This document shows positions 53,618 through 64,000 of a stretch of 64,000 nt of DNA, piece by piece (positions within the stretch are counted from its first letter, which is position 1; every line of letters starts with the position of its first letter). A model generated the notes under the pieces. That model ran no database searches, was not told the origin of the DNA, and worked only from the letters and a program-made list of their open reading frames with translations. The position numbers were made by a program, and so were the translations under genes. Source of the DNA: Nitrospirota bacterium (GTDB taxonomy: Bacteria > Nitrospirota > Thermodesulfovibrionia > Thermodesulfovibrionales > UBA6898); the NCBI GenBank assembly GCA_021825365.1, contig JAKAHR010000015.1, forward strand, positions 17,509 through 81,508. Direction: 5' to 3'.

Positions 53618-53682
53618 ACTTCTTATAACCCACTGAAATATAAGTCAGTTTTCAAAGAACAAAAATCTACCGGCCAAATCGG
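53618..53682 (-). promoter_or_regulatory. CRISPR leader
   Basis: A 65-base AT-rich stretch between cas2 and the first leader-proximal repeat. On the minus strand it holds GGTAGATTTTTG, similar to I-E leaders, and TTATAA about 6 nt before the repeat. It should carry the array promoter and the integration signals. It is short; E. coli leaders are longer, so the functional leader may extend into cas2. Confidence 0.7.
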
Positions 53683-54888
<1,206 letters not shown>

Positions 54889-54892
<4 letters not shown>

Positions 54893-55725
54893 TTCTTTCC
54901 CAGTTTCTTTATGTTCTGAGGAGGCGTCAGATAGTTATCTTTTGAAACAACCTTCCTGCCTGTTCGCGCCTCAATCTCTTTTCTGGCTTTCCGTGCGACA
55001 CCGCCGCCTTCACGCGCGACCTTTCGGTTTTCGTGAAAAGTGTCAGGCTTCTTGACCTCTGATATCTCTGTCGTGCTCGCCTCCGCGAGCATATTCAGGA
55101 CCAGTTCAAGATTAGTCATGTTGTCGCGAAGATTTGCCTTCTTCAGTTCTTTATGCTTTTTGTACTGTTTCGTGGTCAAGCCTGCCCATGCGAAGGTGAT
55201 GTCATCTGTCAGCGTAGCGAACTCATCCTTCTCCGTTATGCCGCGTCTGCGCCATTCGTCCGTGAGCGCCTTGCGGACCTCCAGGCTTTTCAGGCGCATG
55301 TTAACCCAGTCCGGAGAATAACCTTTCTTGATATACATTTGCATAGCGCGGTCCATGGCTATCTCCGGGTCTTCGGCTTCTTCAACTCGCTCGTATCCGA
55401 CACGGGCGAGCCACAATTTAAAGGGTTCGGCATTCGGTGAGGGAATTGTCTGGATGATTCTGAACATCACTTCAGTGTCCGCCGCATCGGTCTGATAGAA
55501 CTTGCCGTCAGCAGCCTGCATTTTCAGGTGGTTACATTTTGTAACCACCTCGCTGCCCTCTTTTTTTAGTCTGTTTTTCAGTACCTTCCAGTAGCTTCTC
55601 GGATTCGGACTTCCTGTTAAAATGTCCACTACATCAACAACCGAGAAATACCACTTCTCGTTATCATCGTCCCAATATCTGCGAATCTTTTTGCCCTTAA
55701 AAACTGCCAGCTGTGTTTCAGTCAT
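54889..55725 (-). CDS. Bro-N/DinD-like protein inside the cas operon
   Basis: 278 residues. N-terminal Bro-N domain (about 8-105: RYWDDDNEKWYFSVVDVVDIL; FRIIQTIPSPNAEPFKLWLARVGYE), then a helical C-terminal half whose KHKELKKANLRDNMTNLELV, TFHENRKVAREGG and ARKARKEIEARTG segments resemble E. coli DinD. DinD is SOS-induced and is reported to disrupt RecA filaments. Perfect SD (GGAGG) 18 bases after cas6e; its stop overlaps the cas1 start. This gene is not part of standard I-E operons; a role in adaptation or DNA-damage control is inference. Confidence 0.85.
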
Positions 55726-55743
55726 TAATCCTCCAATTTCGCC

Positions 55744-56526
55744 CTATATCCGCCTGACGAGCATCAGGCCGCAGCCGAAGGCTTTGGCGGGGCCGAGGCC
55801 GCGGATAAGAGTTTCTCGAAAGGCGTCGGGATCCGTAATCCGTAATAGACCATTGAATCTAACAGCTAAGTGAGTCATCCGATGTTCACGTTTTTCATCA
55901 TTCTTGTCCTTTTTATATCCTGTCTGGTTCCCTTCTATAGTAGTATTTACATGTACGATCTGTCTGATTTCGTCATTCTGTTCATGGACTTCCTTGGCGA
56001 GAATCTCAAAACCACCGGGGCACCCGTTTTCCCGTTCATCTCCCTTACGAACAAGCCAGTCAACCTGTTCCTCCTCACGAAGAAGCGCCACACGCTTGCC
56101 CCTCAACATATCGTCACCCTTTAATGGCTTGGCGATGCGCTTTGTGGGATTCGCACGCAGGCTGAACACTACTGTTTGTCCGTTCCGAAGTCCCCGATAT
56201 GATACCGCAATATTTTTATAGACAGGGTTTGGAACACCCTCTTCGTAAAGCAGGTATTCTTTACACTTATCAAGGTAAGACCAATCAGGTTCGACGATGG
56301 ATTGGACATAAACAACAGCTCGACAATTCCGGTCTTCCACATCCGCACGAAAAAGAACGCCACATTTCTCACGCAATTTTTCCTCTTTATTAACTGTATA
56401 TCCCTCAAAAGCGTGCATGAGGGTGCGGTGCATTTCGTATGGCTGGGCTAGCTCACTTCGAACTTGCCTGTAATTCAAGTTCAAGATCAATCGGGAGAGA
56501 TACAATTGGGTAGTCACTTCGCTCAT
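55744..56526 (-). CDS. cas6e: Cas6e crRNA endonuclease
   Basis: About 260 residues with N-terminal RAMP fold (LYLSRLILNLNYRQVRSEL; HRTLMHAFEG) and the C-terminal glycine-rich motif RGLGPAKAFGCGLMLV of Cas6e. It cuts the array transcript within repeats. Start ATG 56526 overlaps the cas5e stop with SD GGAGGG 8 nt upstream; 56532 is an alternative. It is slightly longer than the E. coli protein (199). Confidence 0.95.
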   Translation of the reverse strand: MSEVTTQLYLSRLILNLNYRQVRSELAQPYEMHRTLMHAFEGYTVNKEEKLREKCGVLFRADVEDRNCRAVVYVQSIVEPDWSYLDKCKEYLLYEEGVPNPVYKNIAVSYRGLRNGQTVVFSLRANPTKRIAKPLKGDDMLRGKRVALLREEEQVDWLVRKGDERENGCPGGFEILAKEVHEQNDEIRQIVHVNTTIEGNQTGYKKDKNDEKREHRMTHLAVRFNGLLRITDPDAFRETLIRGLGPAKAFGCGLMLVRRI

Positions 56527-57146
56527 GACCATATCCCTCCTGTGAACCGAGTCGTCATTGTTCTTGGTTTGAAGCGCCGCTCGCCAAAGCAGAGCGGCCA
56601 GTCATGCTGGGTTCGCTCACCGTCGAGCGATTCCAACACCACGCGTTTTTTCTTGCCGTCTGAGAGAAGGTGTTCTTCCAGACGTCCCTCTTTAGGCACT
56701 TCCCCCGGCTTAAGAGGCGGTACAGCCAGTGGAAATGCCTTCCGCCCGAGAAAGAGGGGCCATTTCGGACATTGCAATGCATCTGCGATGTTTTGGAGAA
56801 TCTGCAAATCCTCTGATTGCAAGCCAACCGTGAATGAGGCATCGGCTAAATAGTCACGGTAGGACACCACTGTATCTGTCCCCTTGCCATCCGCCTTGAT
56901 GACGTCGAGTGCCGTATGGTAGTCACGTTCGGGACGGCCTTCCTTGTCCACACGCACACCCATGCGAATCGAATCAAATCGCAAGATCTCCTCCCCGCGG
57001 GCAATGCCCATGGCGGCGCAGACCATGCCAATCACGCCGCTGCGCGTCGGTTCCAGCGCTGTGTCGCGGTAATCAAAGCGGCTGCGATAACCCCATGACT
57101 GCATAGGGCCTTCGAGCCGCAAGAGCAATGTGTAGTACCGTCTCAT
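56523..57146 (-). CDS. cas5e: Cas5e Cascade subunit
   Basis: 207 residues. RAMP protein that caps the 5' handle of crRNA: LLRLEGPMQSWG and TRSGVIGMVCAAMG near the N-terminus. Start overlaps the cas7e stop (ATGA) and its stop overlaps the cas6e start. Confidence 0.96.
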   Translation of the reverse strand: MRRYYTLLLRLEGPMQSWGYRSRFDYRDTALEPTRSGVIGMVCAAMGIARGEEILRFDSIRMGVRVDKEGRPERDYHTALDVIKADGKGTDTVVSYRDYLADASFTVGLQSEDLQILQNIADALQCPKWPLFLGRKAFPLAVPPLKPGEVPKEGRLEEHLLSDGKKKRVVLESLDGERTQHDWPLCFGERRFKPRTMTTRFTGGIWS

Positions 57147-58348
57147 GACTGCACTCCAACCTCCAAAACGGCCTTAATAGCTTCTTCAACGCTCTTCTTG
57201 TTCGCATCCTCGAGTCCATTCAAACGCCCTTCCTGTTGAAGATGAAAACAAGCCATGCTCTTAACACCTTGCTCGCCGTAGACTTCTTTCAGGGCACCCC
57301 AATGCCGAGTGAGTGCCTCTACAGACAGGCCGACAAGATCGTCATCGTCCTTTTGGGGGCGCACGGGCTTAGCAAAGGCATTGGCCAGAGAAATGGGCAC
57401 GCCTTCTTGACGCCGGACGAACAAACCGAAAGACGGGAGATTCTGGGCGGCAAAGGAGTTCTGTTTTCCGGTCGGAATGGCATAAACCATTGCTTCGAGA
57501 AATGCCTTAATGACCTCGTCGGCCCCCAGGTAATCCTCTTGCGTTAGGTTTTGAACCCATTGGCCGTTATTACGTTCAGTTTTTCGCACCAGATTACGGG
57601 CAAGCTGGTCGCGATCCACCAGCGCATAACGATAATAACAGGCGCTGTTGAAGCCCACCACTCCCATCATTCCCGCACCGGATTCCTTTTCCGGATTCAG
57701 ATCGTCTACGGCGGTGTAGAAATCCATCTCCATATCCACCTTGTGTGTGGAAAGTGGATGTGCGACCTGGCAGGCGGCATCGACTCGCATGTTATATTTG
57801 CCGAATGGAGTGCTATCTTTCAACTCTAGCATCCGGCCAAACAGGGCAATATCCGGGGCCTTGACTGCCTCGAAAAGAATCTGTCCCACTCGATCCCGTG
57901 AAGCCTCTTCTGTTTTCTTGTTTTCTTTGGTCAAATCCTCCCAATTCTCACGAAACACGCTAACCAGCTTCGGAAGGGCTTCTTTATCGAGAAATACCAA
58001 AATTGTTGTTGTGTTCTTGGATGCCTCACTACTCTTCTCCAGCCCACCGGCCTCGAACACAGAGGTAACAACCTCGATAGTTTTGTCATCGGGTTTATCC
58101 TTCTTATCAATTCCCTTGGCAATCTCGACGATCAGTTGTCGCGTACGAAAGGCTCCACACTTTTCGAGGAGTTCACTCATCGGCCCTTCTCGCCGTGTGC
58201 TTCTTTTGCTGCATTGGCTCGATACCCGAGCCCTGCGGAATCCTCCGAAGGTGGCGCTCTTGGGTTGGCCTGTGTCGTCGCGGTTGAGGTTTGACGGGGC
58301 GAAATTCTGAATCAAATGCGCTTCGATTTTGACGCCGGAATTATTCAT
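57143..58348 (-). CDS. cas7e: Cas7e Cascade backbone subunit
   Basis: 401 residues. Begins with the I-E Cas7 pattern HLIQNFAPSNLNRDDTGQPK and FGGFRRARVSSQ. Six copies form the backbone of Cascade along the crRNA. Start overlaps the end of cse2 by 8 bases. Confidence 0.97.
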   Translation of the reverse strand: MNNSGVKIEAHLIQNFAPSNLNRDDTGQPKSATFGGFRRARVSSQCSKRSTRREGPMSELLEKCGAFRTRQLIVEIAKGIDKKDKPDDKTIEVVTSVFEAGGLEKSSEASKNTTTILVFLDKEALPKLVSVFRENWEDLTKENKKTEEASRDRVGQILFEAVKAPDIALFGRMLELKDSTPFGKYNMRVDAACQVAHPLSTHKVDMEMDFYTAVDDLNPEKESGAGMMGVVGFNSACYYRYALVDRDQLARNLVRKTERNNGQWVQNLTQEDYLGADEVIKAFLEAMVYAIPTGKQNSFAAQNLPSFGLFVRRQEGVPISLANAFAKPVRPQKDDDDLVGLSVEALTRHWGALKEVYGEQGVKSMACFHLQQEGRLNGLEDANKKSVEEAIKAVLEVGVQS

Positions 58349-58895
58349 GGCTTTCTATCTCCTTTTCTTCTGAAGTTATACTGGATTGAGAGGTATCGCC
58401 TCCACTGCTGTTATTGTTTTTGTAAAAAAAGTCACGCGCCCATTTCAACTGGACATGACCCTCCGGATGGTCCCATTGAAGCAGGTCGCTTAAAAAGCAA
58501 AACCAGTCAAGTGGTTGATCGTTGGCCTTCAGCAAACTGACAACATGGCGCAGATGGTCGTCCAAGTCGTCGGGATGAGCGTTGAGCAACGCCACAAAGC
58601 GCGTATCCATGCTATCGCTCTTGGACCGCAACGGCTGAAAAGCTGCTCCCAGCGAGCGGCCTTTCTGATGCCTCGGAAATGACCCAAACAGCGTTGCGGC
58701 AACATAGTACCAGCGGTCGTTGTATCGCTGCTCCGGCAGGTATGGCACAACGTGCCTATGCACGCGGGCCATTTGTCCCGGCTCCTTTCCCAGGCCGCTG
58801 CGCAGGTCGGCCAGCGCACCCCGGTCTTCCTGTCCTTCCTTGGCAAGATTAAGCAGATAGCCAATGAAAGTTTTTTGTCGGTCGTCCAAACTCAT
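58341..58895 (-). CDS. cse2: Cse2 (CasB) Cascade small subunit
   Basis: 184 residues, mainly helical. MARVHRHVVPYLPEQ and WYYVAATLFGSFPRH match the Cse2 family. Two copies bind the displaced DNA strand. The start overlaps the cse1 stop (ATGA). Confidence 0.93.
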   Translation of the reverse strand: MSLDDRQKTFIGYLLNLAKEGQEDRGALADLRSGLGKEPGQMARVHRHVVPYLPEQRYNDRWYYVAATLFGSFPRHQKGRSLGAAFQPLRSKSDSMDTRFVALLNAHPDDLDDHLRHVVSLLKANDQPLDWFCFLSDLLQWDHPEGHVQLKWARDFFYKNNNSSGGDTSQSSITSEEKEIESHE

Positions 58896-60637
58896 TTCTT
58901 TTTTCCTCCTTTGCTGGCTGCTTTCGATTTCCGGTTGGAAGTTTTGGCCTTCGGCGGCTGCGGCCTCAAATCGTTGTCGCTGAAATCAGTTTGGACGCGG
59001 GCAACTGCACTGACGGAGCGCGCGGTCGCTCCAAGACAACGGATGCTCTCTTCAAGCGCTCGCTTCGCCTCCTGCCTTACAGCGTCTCGCCAGGTCCGTG
59101 TTGCGATCTGTTGATCGTCGGGTTTCCAATTGCCTACACTCCCATCCCAATCGCTCGGCAGATTTTCCAGCAGATCAAAAAAATGCTTTTCCAACCGCGC
59201 CCAGTAGGCGGGGCGGGGATCGAGATTGCCCGACAAGCTAAGACAAGATGCATTGTGTGCATCGTCTGGGAAACGTCCATCGGCTGTACGAATAAGCCCG
59301 TTTCCTCTGAGTTCGAGCGATGGAGCCAATACAAAATCGCAGATCATCTGTATTCGTCCAACGGGCTCTGTACGAATAGTCTTTTTCGTCGTGGCACTCC
59401 AAAAAAGACCCCGTGAAAGTTCATTCCCAACAGCTTCTGCCTCAGCGATTAGTAGGGCGAGCCGCTCAGTCAGATCTACAGAGCCGAGAATAGCAATCGG
59501 TACTGGAATACGCTCGTGGCGCCAAAGGAGAGACTTGCCTTGGGCAGTTGCGAGGCCCACAACATTTGCACGTGGCTTGGCCGAGAGAGTGCCATCCTGG
59601 AACAATCGTGCAACGTGGTTCAGACTGTCGGGAGGTTTCCGAGTTGTAGAGGCAAGCGAAAACAACGAGTGCACATCCCGCCAAGCGGCTTTATCTTTGC
59701 GAAGTTCAATCGGAGTAAACTGGACTTTATCGCTGCTTCGCAAATAAGCCTTCATTGGATCCCCGGCATCAGCAGTTGTCTTCAGACCGTTCGTAAAGAA
59801 CATCGAACGCCTATCCAAGACACAAATGAACCTGCTGAGGGGCGCAAATCGCTGTACCGGACCGGCAAAGGCGATCGGCTTTTTCCATGAGTTCTTTACT
59901 GATCCGACGATATTTGAATCCTCCCATGCCGGCAGATCATTTGCATTGAGGGATATCGGAACAAGATTTAAGAGCAATGTCTGAAATAAGTTCTCCCCTT
60001 GAAGCCATATGCACAGCCCATCGACACAGGAAGCAAACTGGCAGGGAGTCGGGTTAATCTTTTGACCAGCAATGGCTCCTCCGGAAGCGACGCCTGTGCC
60101 TGCGTACGATTGCGCCGCAAGAATCATTTTTACAATTTGCTTCGCTTCGTATTCTGGTCGTTCAGTACCAACCCTGTGGTCAAAAAGAATACGGCCGCCT
60201 TTATCCGGTGCTTCGCGAACGAGACGCATCAGGCCGTCCGACTTATCCTTCTTGATTGTCTTGATTTTGCCATCACCCTTGTGTTCGTTGAGATCAAGCT
60301 TGGCGACCTGCAGGAATGGGTAGTCATCATCATAAAGGAAAAAACGATCATACCACTGGTCTTTGGCCAGATAATCCGTAATTGCTTTGTTCCCATTGCA
60401 TGACCCACTGGCGTATAGCGCTTTCCATTGGCTCATGCCCGACGGCCCTTGAAAGGCCCGATATAAAATCGCCAGAAGCAGCCGGTGGATGGCCACCGTC
60501 ACAAGAGGTGAGTCATCGCAGATTTCGCGGAGTTCATGCGCCTTCAGCAATGTATCGCGGATGCCGAACTCCTTGCTGCTCCCATCACGGGTGATGCAGG
60601 GAATCCACGCTTCATCAATCAGGTTAAATTCAGCCAC
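58892..60637 (-). CDS. cse1: Cse1 (CasA/Cas8e) Cascade large subunit
   Basis: 581 residues. N-terminal FNLIDEAWIPCITRDG, LLLAILYRAFQG and AQSYAGTGVASGG patterns match Cas8e. It recognises the PAM and recruits Cas3. The Lys/Arg-rich tail (KTSNRKSKAASKGGKKK) is longer than usual. It starts 3 bases after cas3. Confidence 0.96.
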   Translation of the reverse strand: MAEFNLIDEAWIPCITRDGSSKEFGIRDTLLKAHELREICDDSPLVTVAIHRLLLAILYRAFQGPSGMSQWKALYASGSCNGNKAITDYLAKDQWYDRFFLYDDDYPFLQVAKLDLNEHKGDGKIKTIKKDKSDGLMRLVREAPDKGGRILFDHRVGTERPEYEAKQIVKMILAAQSYAGTGVASGGAIAGQKINPTPCQFASCVDGLCIWLQGENLFQTLLLNLVPISLNANDLPAWEDSNIVGSVKNSWKKPIAFAGPVQRFAPLSRFICVLDRRSMFFTNGLKTTADAGDPMKAYLRSSDKVQFTPIELRKDKAAWRDVHSLFSLASTTRKPPDSLNHVARLFQDGTLSAKPRANVVGLATAQGKSLLWRHERIPVPIAILGSVDLTERLALLIAEAEAVGNELSRGLFWSATTKKTIRTEPVGRIQMICDFVLAPSLELRGNGLIRTADGRFPDDAHNASCLSLSGNLDPRPAYWARLEKHFFDLLENLPSDWDGSVGNWKPDDQQIATRTWRDAVRQEAKRALEESIRCLGATARSVSAVARVQTDFSDNDLRPQPPKAKTSNRKSKAASKGGKKK

Positions 60638-60640
60638 GTT

Positions 60641-63310
60641 TTAGCCCTCCTCAGTCTCAATCACGAGACCTAATTGTTTATCCAAAGTCAGTCTATAGTC
60701 ACCCACACGCCCCGAGTTCCGCTCATCCAGTCGCAGAAGGCGTGCGTGGCGCAGGTGGGCATTCTTCGTCCACTGCGCAGGCGCTTCGCCGTTTTGAAGA
60801 AACTCATGGAACAGCGCTTTATGGCTCAGTTTGACAGAACTATCCAGCAAGCGGCGAACCTCGGAAACCGTTGGCTCAGGGGTCAGAACCGTATCCGCAG
60901 ATAGCATGACGACAGTAATGGAAGGATCGCCATCGCGCGTTGCCGCCCTCACCGCCTTATGGACCTGGGGATCATCGTCATCAAGCAATTGGCTATTGAA
61001 TTCTTCGACAAGATCAGCGGGATCCTGCGGCTTCGCAACGAGCAGTTGCCGCGCAACGGTTTTGGACGCCAAATATTCTCCCTCCATTGTTGCAAATGCC
61101 TGCTCCAGGGCAATCCGCCAGGACTCATCAGCTTCCTCGGATGAATCGCCATAAACGGCCTCCACCAACGACTCGATTTCGTCAGGTGCCTTAATTTCGT
61201 TTCGGCCGCGCAGAGCTAGCCAGGTCCGCAGAAGAATATAGCGGTCGTAGACATACTCAATGCTCCTTCCAAAAGATTCCGGCGGCGGGCCTTCCCGGTC
61301 AGCGCCGCATAAAACGATCAAACGAGGTATTTCCAAGCCGGGCGGACGTTTGCGCGGATGACGGTGCAAGCGTCCCGACCGTTGGAGCAACAGGTCAATA
61401 GGAGCTATCTCGGAGACCATGAGATCAAAATCGAGATCAAGACTCTGCTCAATGATCTGAGTCGCAACCAACACGCCGCGATGTGGACGATCGGGATTAA
61501 TGAAGCGTCCTTCCGCGTCTTTCTCCTGGGGGTCGCGTTTACCGTACTTGCTGAGGACTTCTTCTTCGCGCTCACGCCGCCACATCTGGAGCGTCCGGGC
61601 ATGAAAAAGCATGCACTCGGTGTCTTTGAGCGTGTCTCGAAGATGCTTGTAAACCTCGATAGAGCGATTGACCGTGTTGCAGATCACGGTGGCGCATCCG
61701 CCTTGCTTCAATCGTTCCGCCAAGGTTGAAGTCATTTCCGCCAAATCGGTGTCGCAGAATTGCAGATCAATGGTGCGCGATTTCCCCGTGGGTATCTCGG
61801 CACAGACCGGCGGCCTGTCCACCTGAGCTTGAGGGTAATGACGCGGCTTGGCCAGCGTGATTCGCGGATATCGCTTGTATTCGGTATCATCTCTGCCTGA
61901 ATAAGCCTTGGCAAGCGCTTTACGCTTGGCCTCAGGCAGTGTTGCCGAGAGGAGAATCACTGTGCAATCCAGTTCCGCGAGCCAGTGCAGCAGCCGTTCA
62001 AGGATCGTGCTCATATAAGCGTCATAAGCATGGACCTCATCGAAAATGACCACCTTGCCCGCCAAACCGAACAGCCGCACGAACCAGTGTTTGGTTTGCA
62101 AGACACTCAGCAAACTCTGGTCAATCGTTCCGACGCCAAAAGGCGCAAGAAGCGGTCGCTTTTTTGCGGTGAACCACGATTGGGCTTCCACGTCAGCCCC
62201 ATCCTCGCCAATGTTCTCAGGTTTGAAAACCGGGATTTCTCCCTCTTGCACATCCGCCATTTGCGCCAGAAGCGCATCGCCATGCACGAGTTGGAGGTTC
62301 AACTTTCCTTTATGGCCACGCTTGAGCAGGTAGCTATCCAGCACCCGTTTGAACATCGCATTGCCTGTCGCCTGGGTGGGCATGGCGATATACATGCCGC
62401 GGGCAAAGCCCCTGCACATCGCAAGATCCGCCGCGTATAGAGCCGCCTCCGTCTTACCCTCCCCCATGGGGGCTTCGACAATCATAAGGTAAGGAGTATC
62501 TTGTCCCGATGTGAGTTCGATCGTCGTGGATTGCAGGGAGTTGGCGGTAAGAGCCGCGAAGACCTGATGGAAGGAAGTTTCTCTATCGAAAGTTACGCCT
62601 GGAAACCACCCAAGTTTACCCAGCGCCCGCCGCGCTTTGTCTTGCGCTTCTTTCCAATAATTGGCAGGATCAATCTCAACAGTCTTGCCGCACACCGCAA
62701 AGCACGGGAAGAAATCCCGGTTCGAGCCGATCCAGTCCACAACCGAAATAAAGCCGGCTAGCACGGGAACAACCAGCGGATCGCTTATCTCAAGCATAGG
62801 CTGTTGCCTGAAATTCAGGCTAATTATCTCCGCGAATTTATTCAATGTTTCAGTTCGAGCTTTTTGCCATTGCTGGTTACCCAGTGAGTCTCTGCCGAGT
62901 TGGAGTTGTGATGAACGAGGGAATACGCCATGGTGGCCGCCGGAAAGCTGGCCTAACAGGCTAAAAGCAGAGGGCAGAAATTCTCTTAAGACAACGGCGG
63001 TCACCTGTCCATGTGGGCAATTGCGATCGTTCTCAGAGTAAAGAAATCCTGAACATTCAGCTATTCGCCAAACCTTCTTTTGAAATCCAGGACTGGCCTT
63101 GCCGATATCGTGCGCACCGGCCAAAAACATGATCAGGGACTTGATATCATTCGCTGGGAAAACATTTTCCAGCCGCTTCCGAAGTCCATCAGCCAGATTA
63201 TGCTCCCAAATAAAACCAGCGACTGCGGCCACATCCAACATATGAAGAATTATTGGCTGCCACAGACCATCATCTTGATCATATTTTGCCCATAGATAGT
63301 CTGAAATCAT
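60641..63310 (-). CDS. cas3: Cas3 nuclease-helicase (HD plus SF2 domains)
   Basis: 889 residues from ATG 63310 (SD GGTGGAG). HD nuclease: [16 protein letters not shown] and [12 protein letters not shown] near residues 60-75. Helicase: Walker [17 protein letters not shown] in [22 protein letters not shown], and the C-terminal [14 protein letters not shown]. It nicks and unwinds Cascade-bound DNA. The longer frame (to 63394) is not a better start: its extra residues belong to the neighbouring ORF in another frame. Confidence 0.97.
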   Translation of the reverse strand: MISDYLWAKYDQDDGLWQPIILHMLDVAAVAGFIWEHNLADGLRKRLENVFPANDIKSLIMFLAGAHDIGKASPGFQKKVWRIAECSGFLYSENDRNCPHGQVTAVVLREFLPSAFSLLGQLSGGHHGVFPRSSQLQLGRDSLGNQQWQKARTETLNKFAEIISLNFRQQPMLEISDPLVVPVLAGFISVVDWIGSNRDFFPCFAVCGKTVEIDPANYWKEAQDKARRALGKLGWFPGVTFDRETSFHQVFAALTANSLQSTTIELTSGQDTPYLMIVEAPMGEGKTEAALYAADLAMCRGFARGMYIAMPTQATGNAMFKRVLDSYLLKRGHKGKLNLQLVHGDALLAQMADVQEGEIPVFKPENIGEDGADVEAQSWFTAKKRPLLAPFGVGTIDQSLLSVLQTKHWFVRLFGLAGKVVIFDEVHAYDAYMSTILERLLHWLAELDCTVILLSATLPEAKRKALAKAYSGRDDTEYKRYPRITLAKPRHYPQAQVDRPPVCAEIPTGKSRTIDLQFCDTDLAEMTSTLAERLKQGGCATVICNTVNRSIEVYKHLRDTLKDTECMLFHARTLQMWRREREEEVLSKYGKRDPQEKDAEGRFINPDRPHRGVLVATQIIEQSLDLDFDLMVSEIAPIDLLLQRSGRLHRHPRKRPPGLEIPRLIVLCGADREGPPPESFGRSIEYVYDRYILLRTWLALRGRNEIKAPDEIESLVEAVYGDSSEEADESWRIALEQAFATMEGEYLASKTVARQLLVAKPQDPADLVEEFNSQLLDDDDPQVHKAVRAATRDGDPSITVVMLSADTVLTPEPTVSEVRRLLDSSVKLSHKALFHEFLQNGEAPAQWTKNAHLRHARLLRLDERNSGRVGDYRLTLDKQLGLVIETEEG

Positions 63311-63414
63311 ATGCTCCACCCCACCGCCGCCACATTTAGACAATGATACGGCAGGAGATGATACCCCGGCCCGTCTTTCTCCGCCTTTCCCCAATACCGA
63401 AAATATGCTGGCAT
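63307..63414 (-). pseudogene. Remnant of a second, different cas3 N-terminus
   Basis: Reads [19 protein letters not shown] then [15 protein letters not shown] before a TGA. This is the opening of the HD domain of Cas3 (YWGK followed by YHCLDVAAV, as in E. coli Cas3), distinct from the present Cas3 start ([10 protein letters not shown] ... [11 protein letters not shown]). The Asp of YHCLD is Asn here. It marks an old cas3 replaced by the current one. Confidence 0.75.
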
Positions 63415-63861
63415 CCCTAGTTTTTTCATCTCCCCCATCCTAACTAAAAGAAGTTCAAGCCTCAGGTCTTCAACCTCTTCCCGCATGCTCTTATAGACCT
63501 TCTTGTATTTCACTCCCTGGTATCGGCTGCCCTTCAGATACTCGATGAAATTGCTGATCATGACGGAAAGGCGCTTCAGCGATTCAATCATCTGATCGGC
63601 CTGCCCCTTCGAGAGGTACCCTTGATCCAAGGCGACATAGAGCTGGCAACGCACTTCTCCGCATGAACCTTTGGCAATGGAAAGAAATTGGATGAACTCC
63701 GGGTTGCCTCCCCGCTCGTAACCCTCGGCAATATTGGACATGACGGAAACAGCGGCGCGGCGTATCTGATCCCGAAGGCCGTAGTCCTTTGAAAAGGCTC
63801 CCGCCGAGCTCACCTCGTAGATCCTGTTGGTGACTTCTCGCGCAGACCTCCAGACCTCCAA
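63307..63861 (-). CDS. Four-helix-bundle (S23/IVP-type) protein fused to a Cas3 N-terminal remnant, 5' end lost
   Basis: 184 codons from a TTG. Residues 1-115 match the four-helix-bundle proteins found as rRNA intervening-sequence proteins ([35 protein letters not shown]). The normal family start is a few residues upstream (in-frame YFEDLEVW) but an in-frame TAG of the insertion element cuts it off, so the gene is probably inactive. The C-terminal 35 codons are a Cas3 fragment. The stop overlaps the cas3 ATG (ATGA). Confidence 0.7.
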   Translation of the reverse strand: MEVWRSAREVTNRIYEVSSAGAFSKDYGLRDQIRRAAVSVMSNIAEGYERGGNPEFIQFLSIAKGSCGEVRCQLYVALDQGYLSKGQADQMIESLKRLSVMISNFIEYLKGSRYQGVKYKKVYKSMREEVEDLRLELLLVRMGEMKKLGMPAYFRYWGKAEKDGPGYHLLPYHCLNVAAVGWSI

Positions 63862-63875
63862 GTCTTCAAAATATT

Positions 63876-64000
63876 GGCTCTACTGGGATTCCTGTGGGTA
63901 CATGTCCATCTTTCCACAGAAGAACAGTATAGCGATTCTATAATTCTCAAAGTTTCTGAAGCCTCGTGCTGCTGACTTCACCTGCTGAATCTTGCTGTTA
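63876..64000 (-). mobile_element. ISL3-family insertion sequence, one end in window
   Basis: The plus strand from 63876 reads GGCTCTACTGGGATTCC, like ISL3-type terminal repeats that begin GGCTCT. The transposase stop lies 4 bases inside it. The adjacent 8 bases AAAATATT (63868-63875) fit the AT-rich 8-bp target duplication of this family. The element continues beyond base 64000. Confidence 0.7.
63880..64000 (-). CDS. ISL3-family transposase, C-terminal part only
   Basis: Open from the window edge to TAG at 63882-63880; about 39 residues. KIQQVKSAARGFRNFENYR matches the conserved end of the ISL3/IS204/IS1165-type DDE transposases, where NSKI...ARGFRN closes the catalytic domain. The rest lies outside the window. 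Confidence 0.8.
   Translation of the reverse strand, partial: NSKIQQVKSAARGFRNFENYRIAILFFCGKMDMYPQESQ

Noticed and set aside
49717..53636. Many plus- and minus-strand ORFs across the CRISPR array with repeated peptides such as VHPRVCGEH, RFIPACAGN and SSPRVRGT
   Set aside because: They are translations of the CRISPR repeat in each frame; the 61-base period shifts frame each unit, so they are artefacts.

Overview
This is a GC-rich Gram-negative bacterial chromosome segment. Outer-membrane genes (LolA, a DUF3373-type porin, a heptose-nucleotide gene), an octaheme c-type cytochrome, hydrogenase maturation genes and several cyclic-di-GMP proteins fit an anaerobic or facultative Nitrospirota or Desulfobacterota-like organism. 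That placement is inference from gene content.

Positions 1-41 kb are mostly housekeeping. They hold a partial Nudix gene, rfaE2, mfd, a PilZ protein, a K+ channel, a heme-motif HD-GYP sensor, der, a YihY-family gene, a metallo-hydrolase, ChaN-like and ferritin-like genes, an aldo/keto reductase, a Tat-exported metallo-beta-lactamase, a REC-PilZ regulator, DoxX, tag, an M20 peptidase, hypF-hypD, ald and ftsH. A respiratory cluster follows (DUF3373 porin, small exported protein, octaheme cytochrome, HTH/Zn-ribbon regulator, small diheme protein). Then come tRNA-Ser, a TPR gene, tsaD, a lipoprotein, a partner-switch-like module (AAA-HATPase fusion, STAS, GAF-HD-GYP), lolA, ftsK and uppP. Several genes without a Shine-Dalgarno sequence have a -10 box ending 5-7 nt before the start codon, which suggests leaderless transcripts.

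Positions 41.3-49.0 kb form one co-directional unit: ECF sigma factor, zinc-finger anti-sigma factor, Spy/CpxP-like protein and three exported proteins. Two of these are lipoproteins with Big2-type Ig domains, and two have glycosidase-like barrels. The unit has a leader with some c-di-GMP-I-like motifs. Between it and the CRISPR locus lies a compact structured RNA candidate with its own TATAAT box, followed by an unlisted 59-residue membrane protein.

Positions 49.7-64 kb hold a complete type I-E CRISPR-Cas locus read on the minus strand: cas3-cse1-cse2-cas7e-cas5e-cas6e-X-cas1e-cas2e-leader-array. The array has 64 repeats and 63 spacers. X is a Bro-N/DinD-like gene translationally coupled to cas1, which is not part of the standard I-E operon. 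Upstream of cas3 is a four-helix-bundle (S23-type) ORF whose C-terminus is a leftover N-terminus of a different Cas3. The 5' end of that ORF is cut off by an ISL3-family insertion that runs off the window. The DinD-like insertion and the remodelled operon head are the most unusual parts of the window.
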